Made by a program: the position numbers and the translations under genes. From assembly GCA_937927975.1 (NCBI GenBank), contig CALEZT010000074.1, forward strand, positions 1-40,620: a DNA stretch of 40,620 nucleotides, read 5' to 3'. Below are positions 16,120-24,547 of the stretch, piece by piece. Position 1 is the first letter of the stretch; each line of letters opens with the position of its first letter. Origin of the DNA: an uncultured Phycisphaerales bacterium (GTDB lineage: Bacteria > Planctomycetota > Phycisphaerae > Sedimentisphaerales > Anaerobacaceae). The notes under the pieces were generated by a model, which was given only the letters and a program-made list of their open reading frames with translations, did no database searches and was not told where the DNA came from.

Positions 16120-18102
16120 ATGGCGACGAGGACGAGGTTGCGGGGGATTGGGAGAGTTGAGGTCGTGGTGGTGACGCTGGCGGCGATGCTGGCCTTGGCG
16201 CTGGCTTTGCCCGCTTGCAGACGGGTGCGGACCGACGCTTCGCGCCAGATCTGCCTTGCGCGCCTGGGCGAGATCGGCAGGGCGATGCTCCTGTACGCCA
16301 ATGACAACGGAGGCAAGTTCCCCCAGCCGGGCGGGCGCAATTCCCGATGGGGCACCGTGCCCCGCTGGCATGCGCCCACTCGCCAGTCGGCGTTCGGCAC
16401 TGCCGCCGACGGCAGCGGGGGACAAGCGTCGATCAGCTCGGCCTTCTATCTCCTGGTCAAGTACGCGCAGCTCAAGCCAAGGGATTGCATCTGCCCAGGC
16501 GATGTCGGGAGCACGGCGTTCGAGCTGTCGGGCCTGCGAGACTTGCCCGAGGGTTTCCAGCTCACCGACGCCTGGGACTTCGGCGCGGACGCGGCAGATC
16601 ATTGCAGCTACGCCTACCATTCGCCTTTCGGCGTGTATGCGTTGTCGACCTCCAGCGAGTCCGGCATGGCGGTTGCGGCGGACCGCAATCCATGGATTCT
16701 CACGCGAGCCGGCCCCCCGGAGTCGCCGAGCCTCTTCAAGCCCGATCCCGTGGGGACAAAGGAGCCCAGCGAAGCCGCCCGGCGGGGCAACTCCCCTTTG
16801 CACGGTCGAGACGGACAAAACGTCCTGTTTGTCGATGGGCACGTCTCGTTCGAGAACCGAAGCGATTGCGGCCTCGACCACGACAACATCTACATGGTCT
16901 CAAACCGCGCCGAAGGTGGGTCGGCCTTCGGCTACGTGCCAACACTCGCACCCACACACCACGTGGCGGCCAACAGAAGAGACTCGCTCCTGCTCCACGA
17001 TCCGGGTCCTTTCACAGCCAGGACCATTCCACAGGCCCCAGAGGTCGATTCCAGGAGCCTTCAGCAGACGGCGGTGGTCGCGACGCTGGACTGCCCGCTG
17101 CCCGAGCACAAGAACGCGATCTGGTGCTCGACGTTCCAGATGGCCTGGGACAAGTTCAAGGACGACATCGTCGGTGAACCGATCAAAATCCTTCGAGCCG
17201 AGGACCTCGCGGGTCGCCTGAATCAGGGGGCATTTCCGACAGCGGACATCGAGCCGCGATCCTATTATGCCAACGCCGGTTTCGTCAAAGACGGCATCAT
17301 CGAGCAGATCCACAAAGACATGGCGAGCCGCTTCCCAGGGGAGAGCTTACCCGCCTTCGACAGAAGATACACCCAGTTGCCCGACGTCGCCATGGCTTTC
17401 GCCTACTTGAATGTGGACATCAGCTTCGCATACCCCTACTACCTCAACGACTATCCCTTCGCTTTCAATACCTCGCAAGGCCAGAGGGTGAATGTCGGTT
17501 CGTTCCGCACGTATGCGCCCGGCGAGAACAACGCGGTGGTTCGCGAACAGGTCGACATCCTTTACTATGAGTTCGGCGACGTTTCTGAGGGGGACGTTTT
17601 CATAGTCGATTTGTGCACCCACACAGAACCCTACCAGGTGATTCTCGCTCGGATTCCTCGGTGCGCCACTCTCGGCGAAACCTATCGTACCCTGAGGGAG
17701 AAGATCGGCAAGTTCAGGGATGATCCCGATTACGCGGTTCTGTCGAAGCTGCGGCCGATCGACAGTCTGACCGTTCCCGACGTGCTGTTCAAGCTCACGC
17801 ACCACTATGAGGAACTGCTGGGCAAGTATCTGGGCAACGATAAATGGCGAGGCAACTTCATCTTCGAGGCGATGCAGAAGATCGACTTCAGTTTGAGCCG
17901 GACGGGCGTCGTCCTGAAATCGATGGCGGTGGTGGCCAGCGGGGGAAGGGCGTCGCCTGAGCAATTGGCCAAACCCAGGCATCTGCGGTTCGACAGGCCG
18001 TTCCTGATCTGCGTCAAGAAGCGAGAGGCGGACGCGACGCCGTTCTTTCTGATGTGGGTGGACAACGCCGAGCTGATGCAGGTCGCGGCGGGCGGGCAGT
18101 GA
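16120..18102 (+). CDS. Pseudopilin-like (H-X9-DG type) protein with a serpin-resembling C-terminal region
   Basis: The protein has 660 aa. The N-terminus (RGIGRVEVVVVTLAAMLALALALPACRR) is a degenerate version of the planctomycete type IV pseudopilin signal RGFTLIELLVVI; the G-F and Glu5 pattern is not kept, so prepilin cleavage is doubtful. YANDNGGKFPQ and HGRDGQNVLFVDGHVSF (about 228-244) are the hallmarks of this family. From about residue 315 an unrelated region begins (KNAIWCSTFQMAWDKF). It ends KIDFSLSRTGVVLKSMAVVA, then HLRFDRPFLICVKKREADAT and PFFLMWVDNAEL, which recalls the hinge, reactive loop and last strands of serpins. The hinge lacks the Ala-rich consensus, so inhibition is not implied. 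ATG 16120 follows GGGAG at good spacing. Gene order suggests it belongs to the preceding operon. Confidence 0.7.
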   Translation: MATRTRLRGIGRVEVVVVTLAAMLALALALPACRRVRTDASRQICLARLGEIGRAMLLYANDNGGKFPQPGGRNSRWGTVPRWHAPTRQSAFGTAADGSGGQASISSAFYLLVKYAQLKPRDCICPGDVGSTAFELSGLRDLPEGFQLTDAWDFGADAADHCSYAYHSPFGVYALSTSSESGMAVAADRNPWILTRAGPPESPSLFKPDPVGTKEPSEAARRGNSPLHGRDGQNVLFVDGHVSFENRSDCGLDHDNIYMVSNRAEGGSAFGYVPTLAPTHHVAANRRDSLLLHDPGPFTARTIPQAPEVDSRSLQQTAVVATLDCPLPEHKNAIWCSTFQMAWDKFKDDIVGEPIKILRAEDLAGRLNQGAFPTADIEPRSYYANAGFVKDGIIEQIHKDMASRFPGESLPAFDRRYTQLPDVAMAFAYLNVDISFAYPYYLNDYPFAFNTSQGQRVNVGSFRTYAPGENNAVVREQVDILYYEFGDVSEGDVFIVDLCTHTEPYQVILARIPRCATLGETYRTLREKIGKFRDDPDYAVLSKLRPIDSLTVPDVLFKLTHHYEELLGKYLGNDKWRGNFIFEAMQKIDFSLSRTGVVLKSMAVVASGGRASPEQLAKPRHLRFDRPFLICVKKREADATPFFLMWVDNAELMQVAAGGQ

Positions 18103-18130
18103 CTCGCGGCTTGTCATGCGGCGGAGACGC

Positions 18131-18177
18131 GCCTTGCCGATGGCTCTCGCCTGGTCGAGCGGAGCCATCGGCAAGGC
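18131..18177. terminator. Perfect 16-bp hairpin between convergent genes
   Basis: GCCTTGCCGATGGCTC (18131-18146) is exactly mirrored at 18162-18177, with a 15-base loop. It lies between the stop of the pseudopilin-like gene and the stop of the convergent activase gene, where a bidirectional terminator is expected. No T-run follows on either strand, so it may depend on Rho or be another dispersed palindrome. Confidence 0.5.
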
Positions 18178-18195
18178 ACTTGAAACCGCTCATTT

Positions 18196-21100
18196 CTAAC
18201 GGTCCGCCTTGATCTGGGCGCCTGCGTGCTTGTGGCCGGCGGGGATACCGCGGATTTCGGGGCCGTGATGATGGTGCGTTCCGTGCTGCTGGCGCAGCAG
18301 GTCGCGCTTCTGGTAGCACTGCTCTTTGAAGACCGCGATCTCCGACGCGAGATTGGCGCTGGCGGAGTCGCCGAAGAAGGCGTGGATGATCGGGAAGACC
18401 AGGTCGGGCTTCTTCTTGCGGTGCTCCTTGACCATCGCTTCGATCTTGGCGGTCGCGACGCCTTCCTGCATGCAGGTGAAGGGTCCCACGTGGAAGATGC
18501 CGGAGATGTAGGCGTCGCCGTGGGGGTGCACCATCTCGTGCATGAGGTAGTAGGCGATGCCGGTGCTCAGGGGGGATTCGCCTTCGATGTTGCCGTGGGT
18601 CTCGTGGGCTCTCTCGAGCGTCTCGATGATCTCCATCGGGTGGGGCAGGACGTGGCGTCCTTCGAGGACCTCGTGGAAGGGCTCCGCCAGCTTTTCCGCG
18701 ACGTGGCCCATGTACTTGCCCTTGAGGATGGACTTGCCCGCCTTGCTGGTCGAACGCAGCATCCTGCGGAAATCGCCCGACCTCAGGCCCAGGCCCAAGT
18801 CGCGCTTGGCGTTGCGGAGGTTCATCTTGTTGACGTAGAACAGCCAGTCGGTGATCGGGTCGCGGACGACTTCCAGGCCGTTCTCTTCCAGGCGGTGGAT
18901 GACAAAGTCGGTGTAGGGGTCGTGCTGGCGCATGTAGATCTCGCCGATGTAGAGGATCAGCGGGAACCGCTCATGGCAGCGGAGCTGGATCGCCTTGAAC
19001 ATCGAAACCGTTTCGCGTCCCCATTCCTGGAGCTTCTTGACGTCGGCGCCTGCGGTGACGAGCTTTCCGAGGTCTTCGAGCCGGGCGGCCTTGAGTTCGT
19101 CCACCGCGGCGCGGTCCTGGGCGTAGGGGCGGAACCGCCGGACGATGTCTTCGAGCAGGTCCGCGCCGTTGATCCCTTTGAACAGAATCTGCTGCATCTT
19201 GACCATCGCGGAGGACTTGACCCCGTTGGGCAGGGGGATGTCGATATAGTCCGTCTCGGAGGAAGGCCCCACGACCGGGATCTTCTCCAAGCCTTCGATC
19301 TTCATGAAGTGTCGCACGACCTCGCTGTACTTCCCGAACCGGCAGGGGCCGCTGGTCGTCGGCATCATGACGAGGTATTTGTCCTCGACCGCCTGGAGGC
19401 TGGTCTGCTCGATCTGCTCCTGCAGGAATCCGATGGCGTCGCCGACCACGCCTTTGAGCGGGTAGCAGACTTCCGTGGAGACGTGCTTGCGCGCGACTTC
19501 GTAGCCTCGTGGCGTGTTGGTCGGGAGGACCTTGCCGTCGATGCCGAAGTGCTTGAGGCCCGCGACCGCCATGTAGCTGGCGTCGCCCATGTAGGGGACC
19601 AGCCAGGTGCGCTTGTCGTAGGTGTTCGAAGCGTGGATCTTGAGCTTGTCGATGTCCAGCTTCACCGGCTTGCTCTGGCTGACCACGCGCTCGTGCGCCT
19701 CGGTCCGCGTGACGAACGGCGCGTTGTTCGTCTGGCCGTCGGTGACCAGGACGAGCAGGGGCTTGCCGACCGCCAGGTGGATCTGCTCTTCCTGGTAGAT
19801 CTTGAGGCTGTCGGGCCCGCAGGCGAAGTTGATCATGCGGATCGCGAAGAGGTTCGGATGGTCCGCGACGAAGACGTTGGCCTGCATGATCTTGACGCTC
19901 TGGTTCCAGAACTCGTTCTCGACGAATTCATCGAGTGAGATGTTCTGGAATCGGTGCTCGAGGAACTGCTGCGGAATGTAGTCGAGCCCGCGAATCTGCG
20001 AGAACATGGCGCCCGAGCTGGAGCTGGCCTCGGGATCGAGGATGACGTAATCCCGACCGATGCCGACGTAGGCCTGCGTGCTCTCCTGCTCGACCCGCTG
20101 GAGGAATTTGTCGCCCTCGGCGTACAGCTCGGCCTTGAACTGGTCCTCGGCCTGGTCCGCCAGAAGGACCGCTTCGCGCATCTGGCGGTCGCTGTACTGG
20201 AAGCCCAGCCTGGCGAACTCCTTGCGCAGCTCGCGAACGAGCAGGGGCATGTCCCCGAAGTGGAGAATCGGGTTGATCTGGCGGTTCTTGTCGAGCGAGA
20301 GCACGTCGTTGAGGACGTAGCCCTCGGACTCGGTATAGATGCAGTATTTCAGGTCCGGCGGGGTCTTTTGGCGGACCTCGATGAAACTCGGATTGAACAG
20401 GTACTTGAGCTCGGGACTGTCGTTGAGGATGGCCGCGTGGCCGGTGGCGAGCTTCCGCGCGATGCAGAACTCGGTTCGCGAATTGTCCACGCCGATCTTG
20501 GCGATGTCCTTGTCGCTTCGCGGCGAAACGACCGGATAGAACCCGAGCGTGCGGAAGAGGGCCGCGCTCCAGATGCCCTTGGTGCCCAGTGTCGCCATGC
20601 TTCGCTTGATGCCGACGGTGGGTCCCGTGGCGAGGGCGTCCCGCCCTTGCGTGTCGCGGGCATCCTTCCCGCGGTTCGAGGGCAAGATACCCTCGCCACG
20701 AACAGCGCCCAGCTCGTCAAAGAGGCACCCTTGTTTCTTGAAGTGCTTCTCGTAGATCTTGTGGTAGCGGTCGACGTAGTTGGTCTTGGGCTTCTTGGCC
20801 GACTCGGAGTTGCCGCGGGGGCAGAAGCCTCCTGTGATGATCTCGTCGTCCTCGATGCTGAAGACCTCGAGCTGGCAATCGCGGATGCCGCAGGATTTGC
20901 CCTCGAACAACTCCCGGCACAGGACCTTCCTCTTATGGAAGGCCATGTCGATGATGGCCCAGCCGCGAAAGGCGGTGCCGTACTTCTTGCCTTCCTGCTC
21001 GAACTGCCTGATGGCGCCGATGATGTCGAGGGCCTGTCCCCAGGCGCCGAACATCTCGCGATGGGGATAGCCTTCGATCTGCTTTTCGGTCACCTGGGCG

Positions 21101-22944
21101 AGTCCCGCCAGGAACGCCTTGCCCAGCGCCGGGCCTCCCTGGGCGGAGCACTTGTCGCCTGCGTGCTGCGAGCCGCCGACGAACTTATAGAAGTAACTTG
21201 CGGCAGTGCCACGGATGATGGCGGCCGCGATCTCGTCCCGGCTGAACCCCTCTGCGATGAGACGGTTCTCGTCCATTTCCATGAAGACGCCGCAGGTCGA
21301 ATCGATGATCGGCGTCCGCTCGGCGCGGAGGGCCGCGTCCTGGAGCGTGCTCTCGACGTCGAGGTTGATCACGTCGGCCATGTTCTCGAGCGTCTGGCCC
21401 GAACCCGCCTGGCAACTGTAGTTCATCTTCGCTTCTTTGACCGCGCCGACCTTGTCGAAGGAAGTGAACTTCATGTCCTGGCCGCCGATCTCGAAGATCG
21501 TGTCGACCTCGGGATTGTTGTGCTTGACGCCCAGCGCGTGGCAGGTGATCTCGTCGGTGATGCGGTCCACCAGAATCAGGCCCTGCTGGTCCAGCTCGCG
21601 GCTCTTGCTCTTGCTGAGCAGGATCTTCTCGTAGAGCTTTCTGGCCGAGCCGGTCGCGCCGACGCCTTTGATGATCACGTTGGCCTTGTGGCGCGACAGG
21701 TACTTCAGCACCCGTTTGAGCGACTCTTCGGGGTTGCCGTGCGTCTTGATGTAGAGCTTGTCGAGCAGCTTGCCGGTCTTGATCTCGACGAGGGCGCCTT
21801 TGGTTGTGGTGCTGCCTCCGTCGATGCCCAGAACGACTTCTGTGCCGGCGGGAATCTCCGACGGCAGCGTCTCAGTCTTGGCGCGGACGCGCGGCAGACT
21901 CTGGGACAGCGGGGGCGCGAATTTGCGTTTCTCCCGGCTGTACTCCGCGACGTTGCGAAGCTGCGCCAGGTCCATGACGAAGGTGTTCTTTTCTTCGAGG
22001 GCCTTGAGGGCCGCGCCGATCGCGGCGATGTTCTGATGATGAGCGGGCCGCTCGATCTCGATGTGCAGCAGGTCGGCGAGGTTCTGGCGGACGAGGTCGT
22101 TGGAGAAGACGCCGCCTGTGGAGATCGATTCGCCGGACCTGGTTGTCGCTGCGAAGTCGCGCGATCCGAGCACGTCGATCATATAGTTGCGCGCCACCGT
22201 GCGGAACAGACCCGCCAGGTTGTCCACGCGCGTCGCGCCTTCGTTCTGCTTGTGGATCAGGTCCGACTGAACGACCACGCCGCAACGGGCGAGGAACTCG
22301 CTGGGCTCTTTCGACCGCGAGGCCTCCTCTTCCGCCCGACGGAGCATTTCTTCGAGACGGCCCTGCAGCCGGCCGCGGTTTCGCTCGACGATCAGCTCTT
22401 TCTCCGCGTCGCTGCGAGCGGATGCAGTGTCCTCCAGTTCCGGAGCGACCACGTCGCCCTGGAACATCCTGCGACACTGTTTCTCGACGAGCATGCCCGA
22501 GCCGCCGCCGCACTTGGTGCCGGTCCGCCACTCAGTGATGACCTTCTTGTCGTCCACCGAGCCCAGACTGAAGAAATAGGAGTCCTTGGCGCCGATATGA
22601 AAGATGCACTTGGCCGAAGGGGCGACGACTTCTGCCCCTTTAGGGATCGCGACGCTGTCGTAGACGTACAGGGCCCCTCGCATGACCCTCGGGAAGGGCT
22701 CGGCCGCGCTGCCGGTCAGTGCGGTGCTCTTGACGCGCGTGACGTCGCAATGGGCTGCGACGTCGCGCCAGGCCTCGCCGATCGCGCCGAGGGGATTGGC
22801 GAAGTGCATGATCGGATCGGGCGAATACAGGACGGTCCTGTCGGCGCCGAGAACCGCATAGTGAACGAAACTGCTGCCGACATCGAAACCGACGAACAAG
22901 TCGCCTGTCCCGGTGTGTGTCCGCTGCTGTGGTCGTGAAATCAT
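18196..22944 (-). CDS. Giant 2-hydroxyacyl-CoA dehydratase activase fusion (two ASKHA ATPase domains + DUF2229 + HgdB-like domain)
   Basis: The protein has 1582 aa. Two BadF/BcrA-type ATPase modules come first: FVGFDVGSSFVHYAVL (about 17-330) and VVLGIDGGSTTTKGALVEI (about 365-690). Both keep cysteine motifs expected to hold a shared [4Fe-4S] cluster (TKCGGGSGM and RCGVVVQSDL; NYSCQAGSGQTLE and DSTCGVFMEMDE). A CRELFEGKSCGIRDC cluster and GGFCPRGN follow, then a DUF2229-like region and a C-terminal region resembling the HgdB dehydratase subunit (VMMPTTSGPCRFGKY). Residues 749-773 come from a 75-bp palindromic element. The tail is His-rich (HGTHHHHGP, GHKHAG). Family members drive ATP-dependent electron transfer in anaerobes; many such fusions are orphans of unknown substrate, and no dehydratase gene is adjacent here. 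The start has GAGG about 6 bp upstream. Confidence 0.9.
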   Translation of the reverse strand: MISRPQQRTHTGTGDLFVGFDVGSSFVHYAVLGADRTVLYSPDPIMHFANPLGAIGEAWRDVAAHCDVTRVKSTALTGSAAEPFPRVMRGALYVYDSVAIPKGAEVVAPSAKCIFHIGAKDSYFFSLGSVDDKKVITEWRTGTKCGGGSGMLVEKQCRRMFQGDVVAPELEDTASARSDAEKELIVERNRGRLQGRLEEMLRRAEEEASRSKEPSEFLARCGVVVQSDLIHKQNEGATRVDNLAGLFRTVARNYMIDVLGSRDFAATTRSGESISTGGVFSNDLVRQNLADLLHIEIERPAHHQNIAAIGAALKALEEKNTFVMDLAQLRNVAEYSREKRKFAPPLSQSLPRVRAKTETLPSEIPAGTEVVLGIDGGSTTTKGALVEIKTGKLLDKLYIKTHGNPEESLKRVLKYLSRHKANVIIKGVGATGSARKLYEKILLSKSKSRELDQQGLILVDRITDEITCHALGVKHNNPEVDTIFEIGGQDMKFTSFDKVGAVKEAKMNYSCQAGSGQTLENMADVINLDVESTLQDAALRAERTPIIDSTCGVFMEMDENRLIAEGFSRDEIAAAIIRGTAASYFYKFVGGSQHAGDKCSAQGGPALGKAFLAGLAQVTEKQIEGYPHREMFGAWGQALDIIGAIRQFEQEGKKYGTAFRGWAIIDMAFHKRKVLCRELFEGKSCGIRDCQLEVFSIEDDEIITGGFCPRGNSESAKKPKTNYVDRYHKIYEKHFKKQGCLFDELGAVRGEGILPSNRGKDARDTQGRDALATGPTVGIKRSMATLGTKGIWSAALFRTLGFYPVVSPRSDKDIAKIGVDNSRTEFCIARKLATGHAAILNDSPELKYLFNPSFIEVRQKTPPDLKYCIYTESEGYVLNDVLSLDKNRQINPILHFGDMPLLVRELRKEFARLGFQYSDRQMREAVLLADQAEDQFKAELYAEGDKFLQRVEQESTQAYVGIGRDYVILDPEASSSSGAMFSQIRGLDYIPQQFLEHRFQNISLDEFVENEFWNQSVKIMQANVFVADHPNLFAIRMINFACGPDSLKIYQEEQIHLAVGKPLLVLVTDGQTNNAPFVTRTEAHERVVSQSKPVKLDIDKLKIHASNTYDKRTWLVPYMGDASYMAVAGLKHFGIDGKVLPTNTPRGYEVARKHVSTEVCYPLKGVVGDAIGFLQEQIEQTSLQAVEDKYLVMMPTTSGPCRFGKYSEVVRHFMKIEGLEKIPVVGPSSETDYIDIPLPNGVKSSAMVKMQQILFKGINGADLLEDIVRRFRPYAQDRAAVDELKAARLEDLGKLVTAGADVKKLQEWGRETVSMFKAIQLRCHERFPLILYIGEIYMRQHDPYTDFVIHRLEENGLEVVRDPITDWLFYVNKMNLRNAKRDLGLGLRSGDFRRMLRSTSKAGKSILKGKYMGHVAEKLAEPFHEVLEGRHVLPHPMEIIETLERAHETHGNIEGESPLSTGIAYYLMHEMVHPHGDAYISGIFHVGPFTCMQEGVATAKIEAMVKEHRKKKPDLVFPIIHAFFGDSASANLASEIAVFKEQCYQKRDLLRQQHGTHHHHGPEIRGIPAGHKHAGAQIKADR
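20626..20700. repeat. 75-bp multi-hairpin element, copy in the activase gene
   Basis: The outer stem CGTGGCG/CGCCACG encloses three hairpin units: CGAGGGCGTCCCGCCCTTG, a CGCGGGCATCCTTCCCGCG unit, and CGAGGGCAAGATACCCTCG. It is a 51-bp-type element with one extra hairpin. It is exactly 25 codons and codon-aligned on the minus strand. The encoded peptide contains NRGKDARDT, comparable to NRGQDALDT in the VIT/VWA copy. It falls in a linker between the ATPase modules and the DUF2229-like region. Confidence 0.85.
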
Positions 22945-22970
22945 GGTCCTCTACCAGTCCAGGGAGAATC

Positions 22971-22985
22971 TAACAGCCCCTGTTA
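22971..22985. promoter_or_regulatory. TAACAG-CCC-CTGTTA palindrome in the activase leader
   Basis: This perfect 6-bp inverted repeat lies between the activase promoter and its start codon. The same half site, as TAACAG or CTGTTA, recurs at 23025-23030 (overlapping the -10 of the activase promoter), 23076-23081 and 23162-23167. The 9-mer ATCTAACAG also recurs inverted at 23025-23033. The arrangement would suit a repressor that blocks the activase promoter. Confidence 0.45.
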
Positions 22986-23028
22986 ATGCTGCTGCACCAT
23001 CCTGTGAATAGTCCAAGTCCAAACCTGT

Positions 23029-23057
23029 TAGATACTCCAGAACTGTGACTTTGTCAA
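23029..23057 (-). promoter_or_regulatory. Sigma-70-type promoter of the activase gene
   Basis: On the minus strand a perfect -35 TTGACA (23057-23052) is followed after exactly 17 bp by TATCTA (23034-23029). The start codon is 85 bp downstream, leaving room for a leader that contains the TAACAG/CTGTTA palindrome. Confidence 0.6.
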
Positions 23058-23303
23058 GGGTAGCCACAAAAGCCGTAACAGCTTTTCCACTGGGACACTC
23101 CGATAATAAAAGATATATCTAATTAGGTAGCAACGATTTACGTGAACCCGACCCTTTCGATTAACAGACCTAAGGGCCCATATGACTTATCCTAATACCC
23201 TTTCTCTTAGAATATCTTTTATAAAGAGTTCTATCCCTTCTGTGAAATCCCGAGGGCACGCCGAAACTCTCGGCCCGACCGGCGGCATCGCGAGCAAAAA
23301 GGG

Positions 23304-23332
23304 TTGTCGAGACAGAACACCCTCGGTACACT
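23304..23332 (+). promoter_or_regulatory. Sigma-70-type promoter of dnaN
   Basis: TTGTCG (23304-23309) and TACACT (23327-23332) are separated by exactly 17 bp. They lie about 60 bp before the dnaN start and just downstream of the AT-rich stretch. Confidence 0.55.
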
Positions 23333-23391
23333 AGGGCCCAATTGCAGATCGTGTGGCGCAGTGGGCGCCTTTGGTTTTTGAGAGGTATGCC

Positions 23392-24498
23392 ATGAAGGTC
23401 ACCTTTAACCGTTCCGCGCTGGCAGAGGCCTTGGGGCTCATGACGTCGATCGTTCCGAGTCGCACGCCCAAGCCCATTCTCAAGTGCGTGCGGATTGCAG
23501 TAGCCGCCAAGGAAATGCGGATCTACGCGACGAACCTCGAGCTCGGCCTGGACTACCTGATCTCCGAGGTCGATGTGGGACAGGAGGGCGAAGTCGTCGT
23601 CGAAGCGGACCGCCTGGCGGCGATCGTCCGCGAGAGCATCGAGGATGTCCTGGTCCTGGAGTCCAGCGACACGACCTGCGAAATCCGCGGGGCGGACAGT
23701 CATTTCAAGGTCTACGGCCAGGACCCGAAGCAGTATCCGAGAATGCCCTCCTTCGGGTCGGGCAGCGGAGACCTGACGATCGGGCTCGATTCGTTGCAGG
23801 CCGGGATCGCCCAGTCCCTGTTCGCTACCGCCAAAGAGAGCAGCCGATACGCGATCAATGGCGTGCTCTGGGAAGCCAAGGGCAAGAAGCTCATGCTCGT
23901 CGCGACGGATGGACGCAGGCTCGCGAAGTGCCGCGTGGACCTGCACCAGACGGCAGGCGACGGCGCCGAGCGGAAGGTGATCGTGCCCGCCAAGACGATG
24001 GCGCTGATCGAGAAGCTCGGCAAACGGGAAAAGGAAACCGTCGCGGTCAAGTTCGTGGAAAACCAGGTGCTCCTGAGCTGCGCCAATGTGGTGATCAGCT
24101 CCAATCTCGTGGAAGGCAATTTCCCGAAGTACGAGGACATTATCCCGAGCGATTATGACAAGAAGCTGACGCTGTCCACCGAAGCGGCGCTGAGCGGCGT
24201 TCGACGGGCGGCTCTATTGACAAGCGAGGAGTCCAAGGGCGTGAAGCTGTCGCTGACAGCCAGTTCCCTGGTCTTCTCGGGCAGTTCGCCGGAAGCCGGC
24301 GCTGCGGAAGTGAGCATGCCGGTCGAGTACGACGGCGATCCCATCGAAATCGGGTTCAATCCGCAGTTTCTGATCGACGCGCTGCGCGTGATCCAGGCGC
24401 CGGAGTTCCAGATGGAGCTTGGCCAGCCGGACCGCCCGGGCATGCTCAAGAGCGGCAACGATTTCCTCTACGTCCTGATGCCGATCAATCTCGGCTGA
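23392..24498 (+). CDS. dnaN: DNA polymerase III sliding clamp, beta subunit
   Basis: The protein has 368 aa, the normal clamp length. It starts MKVTFNRSALAEALGLMTSIVP and ends YVLMPINLG, matching the conserved ends of the family. Three topologically similar clamp domains are recognisable, with landmarks such as TPKPILKCVRIAV in the first, ESSRYAINGVLWE and VATDGRRLAK in the second, and FNPQFLIDALR in the third. It forms the ring that tethers the replicative polymerase to DNA. ATG 23392 is selected over upstream in-frame codons because GAGAGG lies 6 bp before it. It is followed by dciA and gyrB on the same strand, a conserved replication cluster usually near oriC. Confidence 0.97.
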   Translation: MKVTFNRSALAEALGLMTSIVPSRTPKPILKCVRIAVAAKEMRIYATNLELGLDYLISEVDVGQEGEVVVEADRLAAIVRESIEDVLVLESSDTTCEIRGADSHFKVYGQDPKQYPRMPSFGSGSGDLTIGLDSLQAGIAQSLFATAKESSRYAINGVLWEAKGKKLMLVATDGRRLAKCRVDLHQTAGDGAERKVIVPAKTMALIEKLGKREKETVAVKFVENQVLLSCANVVISSNLVEGNFPKYEDIIPSDYDKKLTLSTEAALSGVRRAALLTSEESKGVKLSLTASSLVFSGSSPEAGAAEVSMPVEYDGDPIEIGFNPQFLIDALRVIQAPEFQMELGQPDRPGMLKSGNDFLYVLMPINLG

Positions 24499-24547
24499 CG
24501 CAAAGGCACCGGCAGGAGAAAGCCCGACAGGGAACAAGGGAGCAGGG

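Larger units (their letters stand above)
22945..23391. other. AT-rich divergent intergenic region upstream of dnaN, candidate replication origin
   Basis: This 447-bp gap holds no gene. It carries promoters for the activase (minus) and dnaN (plus). The stretch 23060-23250 is strikingly AT-rich for this genome (for example AATAAAAGATATATCTAATT and AGAATATCTTTTATAAAGAG), as in a DNA-unwinding element. Near-matches to the DnaA box are TTTTCCACT at 23083-23091 and CTATTCACA (reverse strand, 23003-23011), each one base off the TTWTNCACA consensus. Next to dnaN-dciA-gyrB this is the most likely oriC in the window, but dnaA is absent and the boxes are few. Confidence 0.35.

Noticed and set aside
14061..16400. 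779-codon minus-strand frame opposite the VIT/VWA gene
   Set aside because: Spans the VIT/VWA gene and part of the next; low-complexity composition typical of antisense frames.
19954..22938. 994-codon open frame antisense to the activase
   Set aside because: Mirror frame of a well-recognised protein; no start signal and no known motif.
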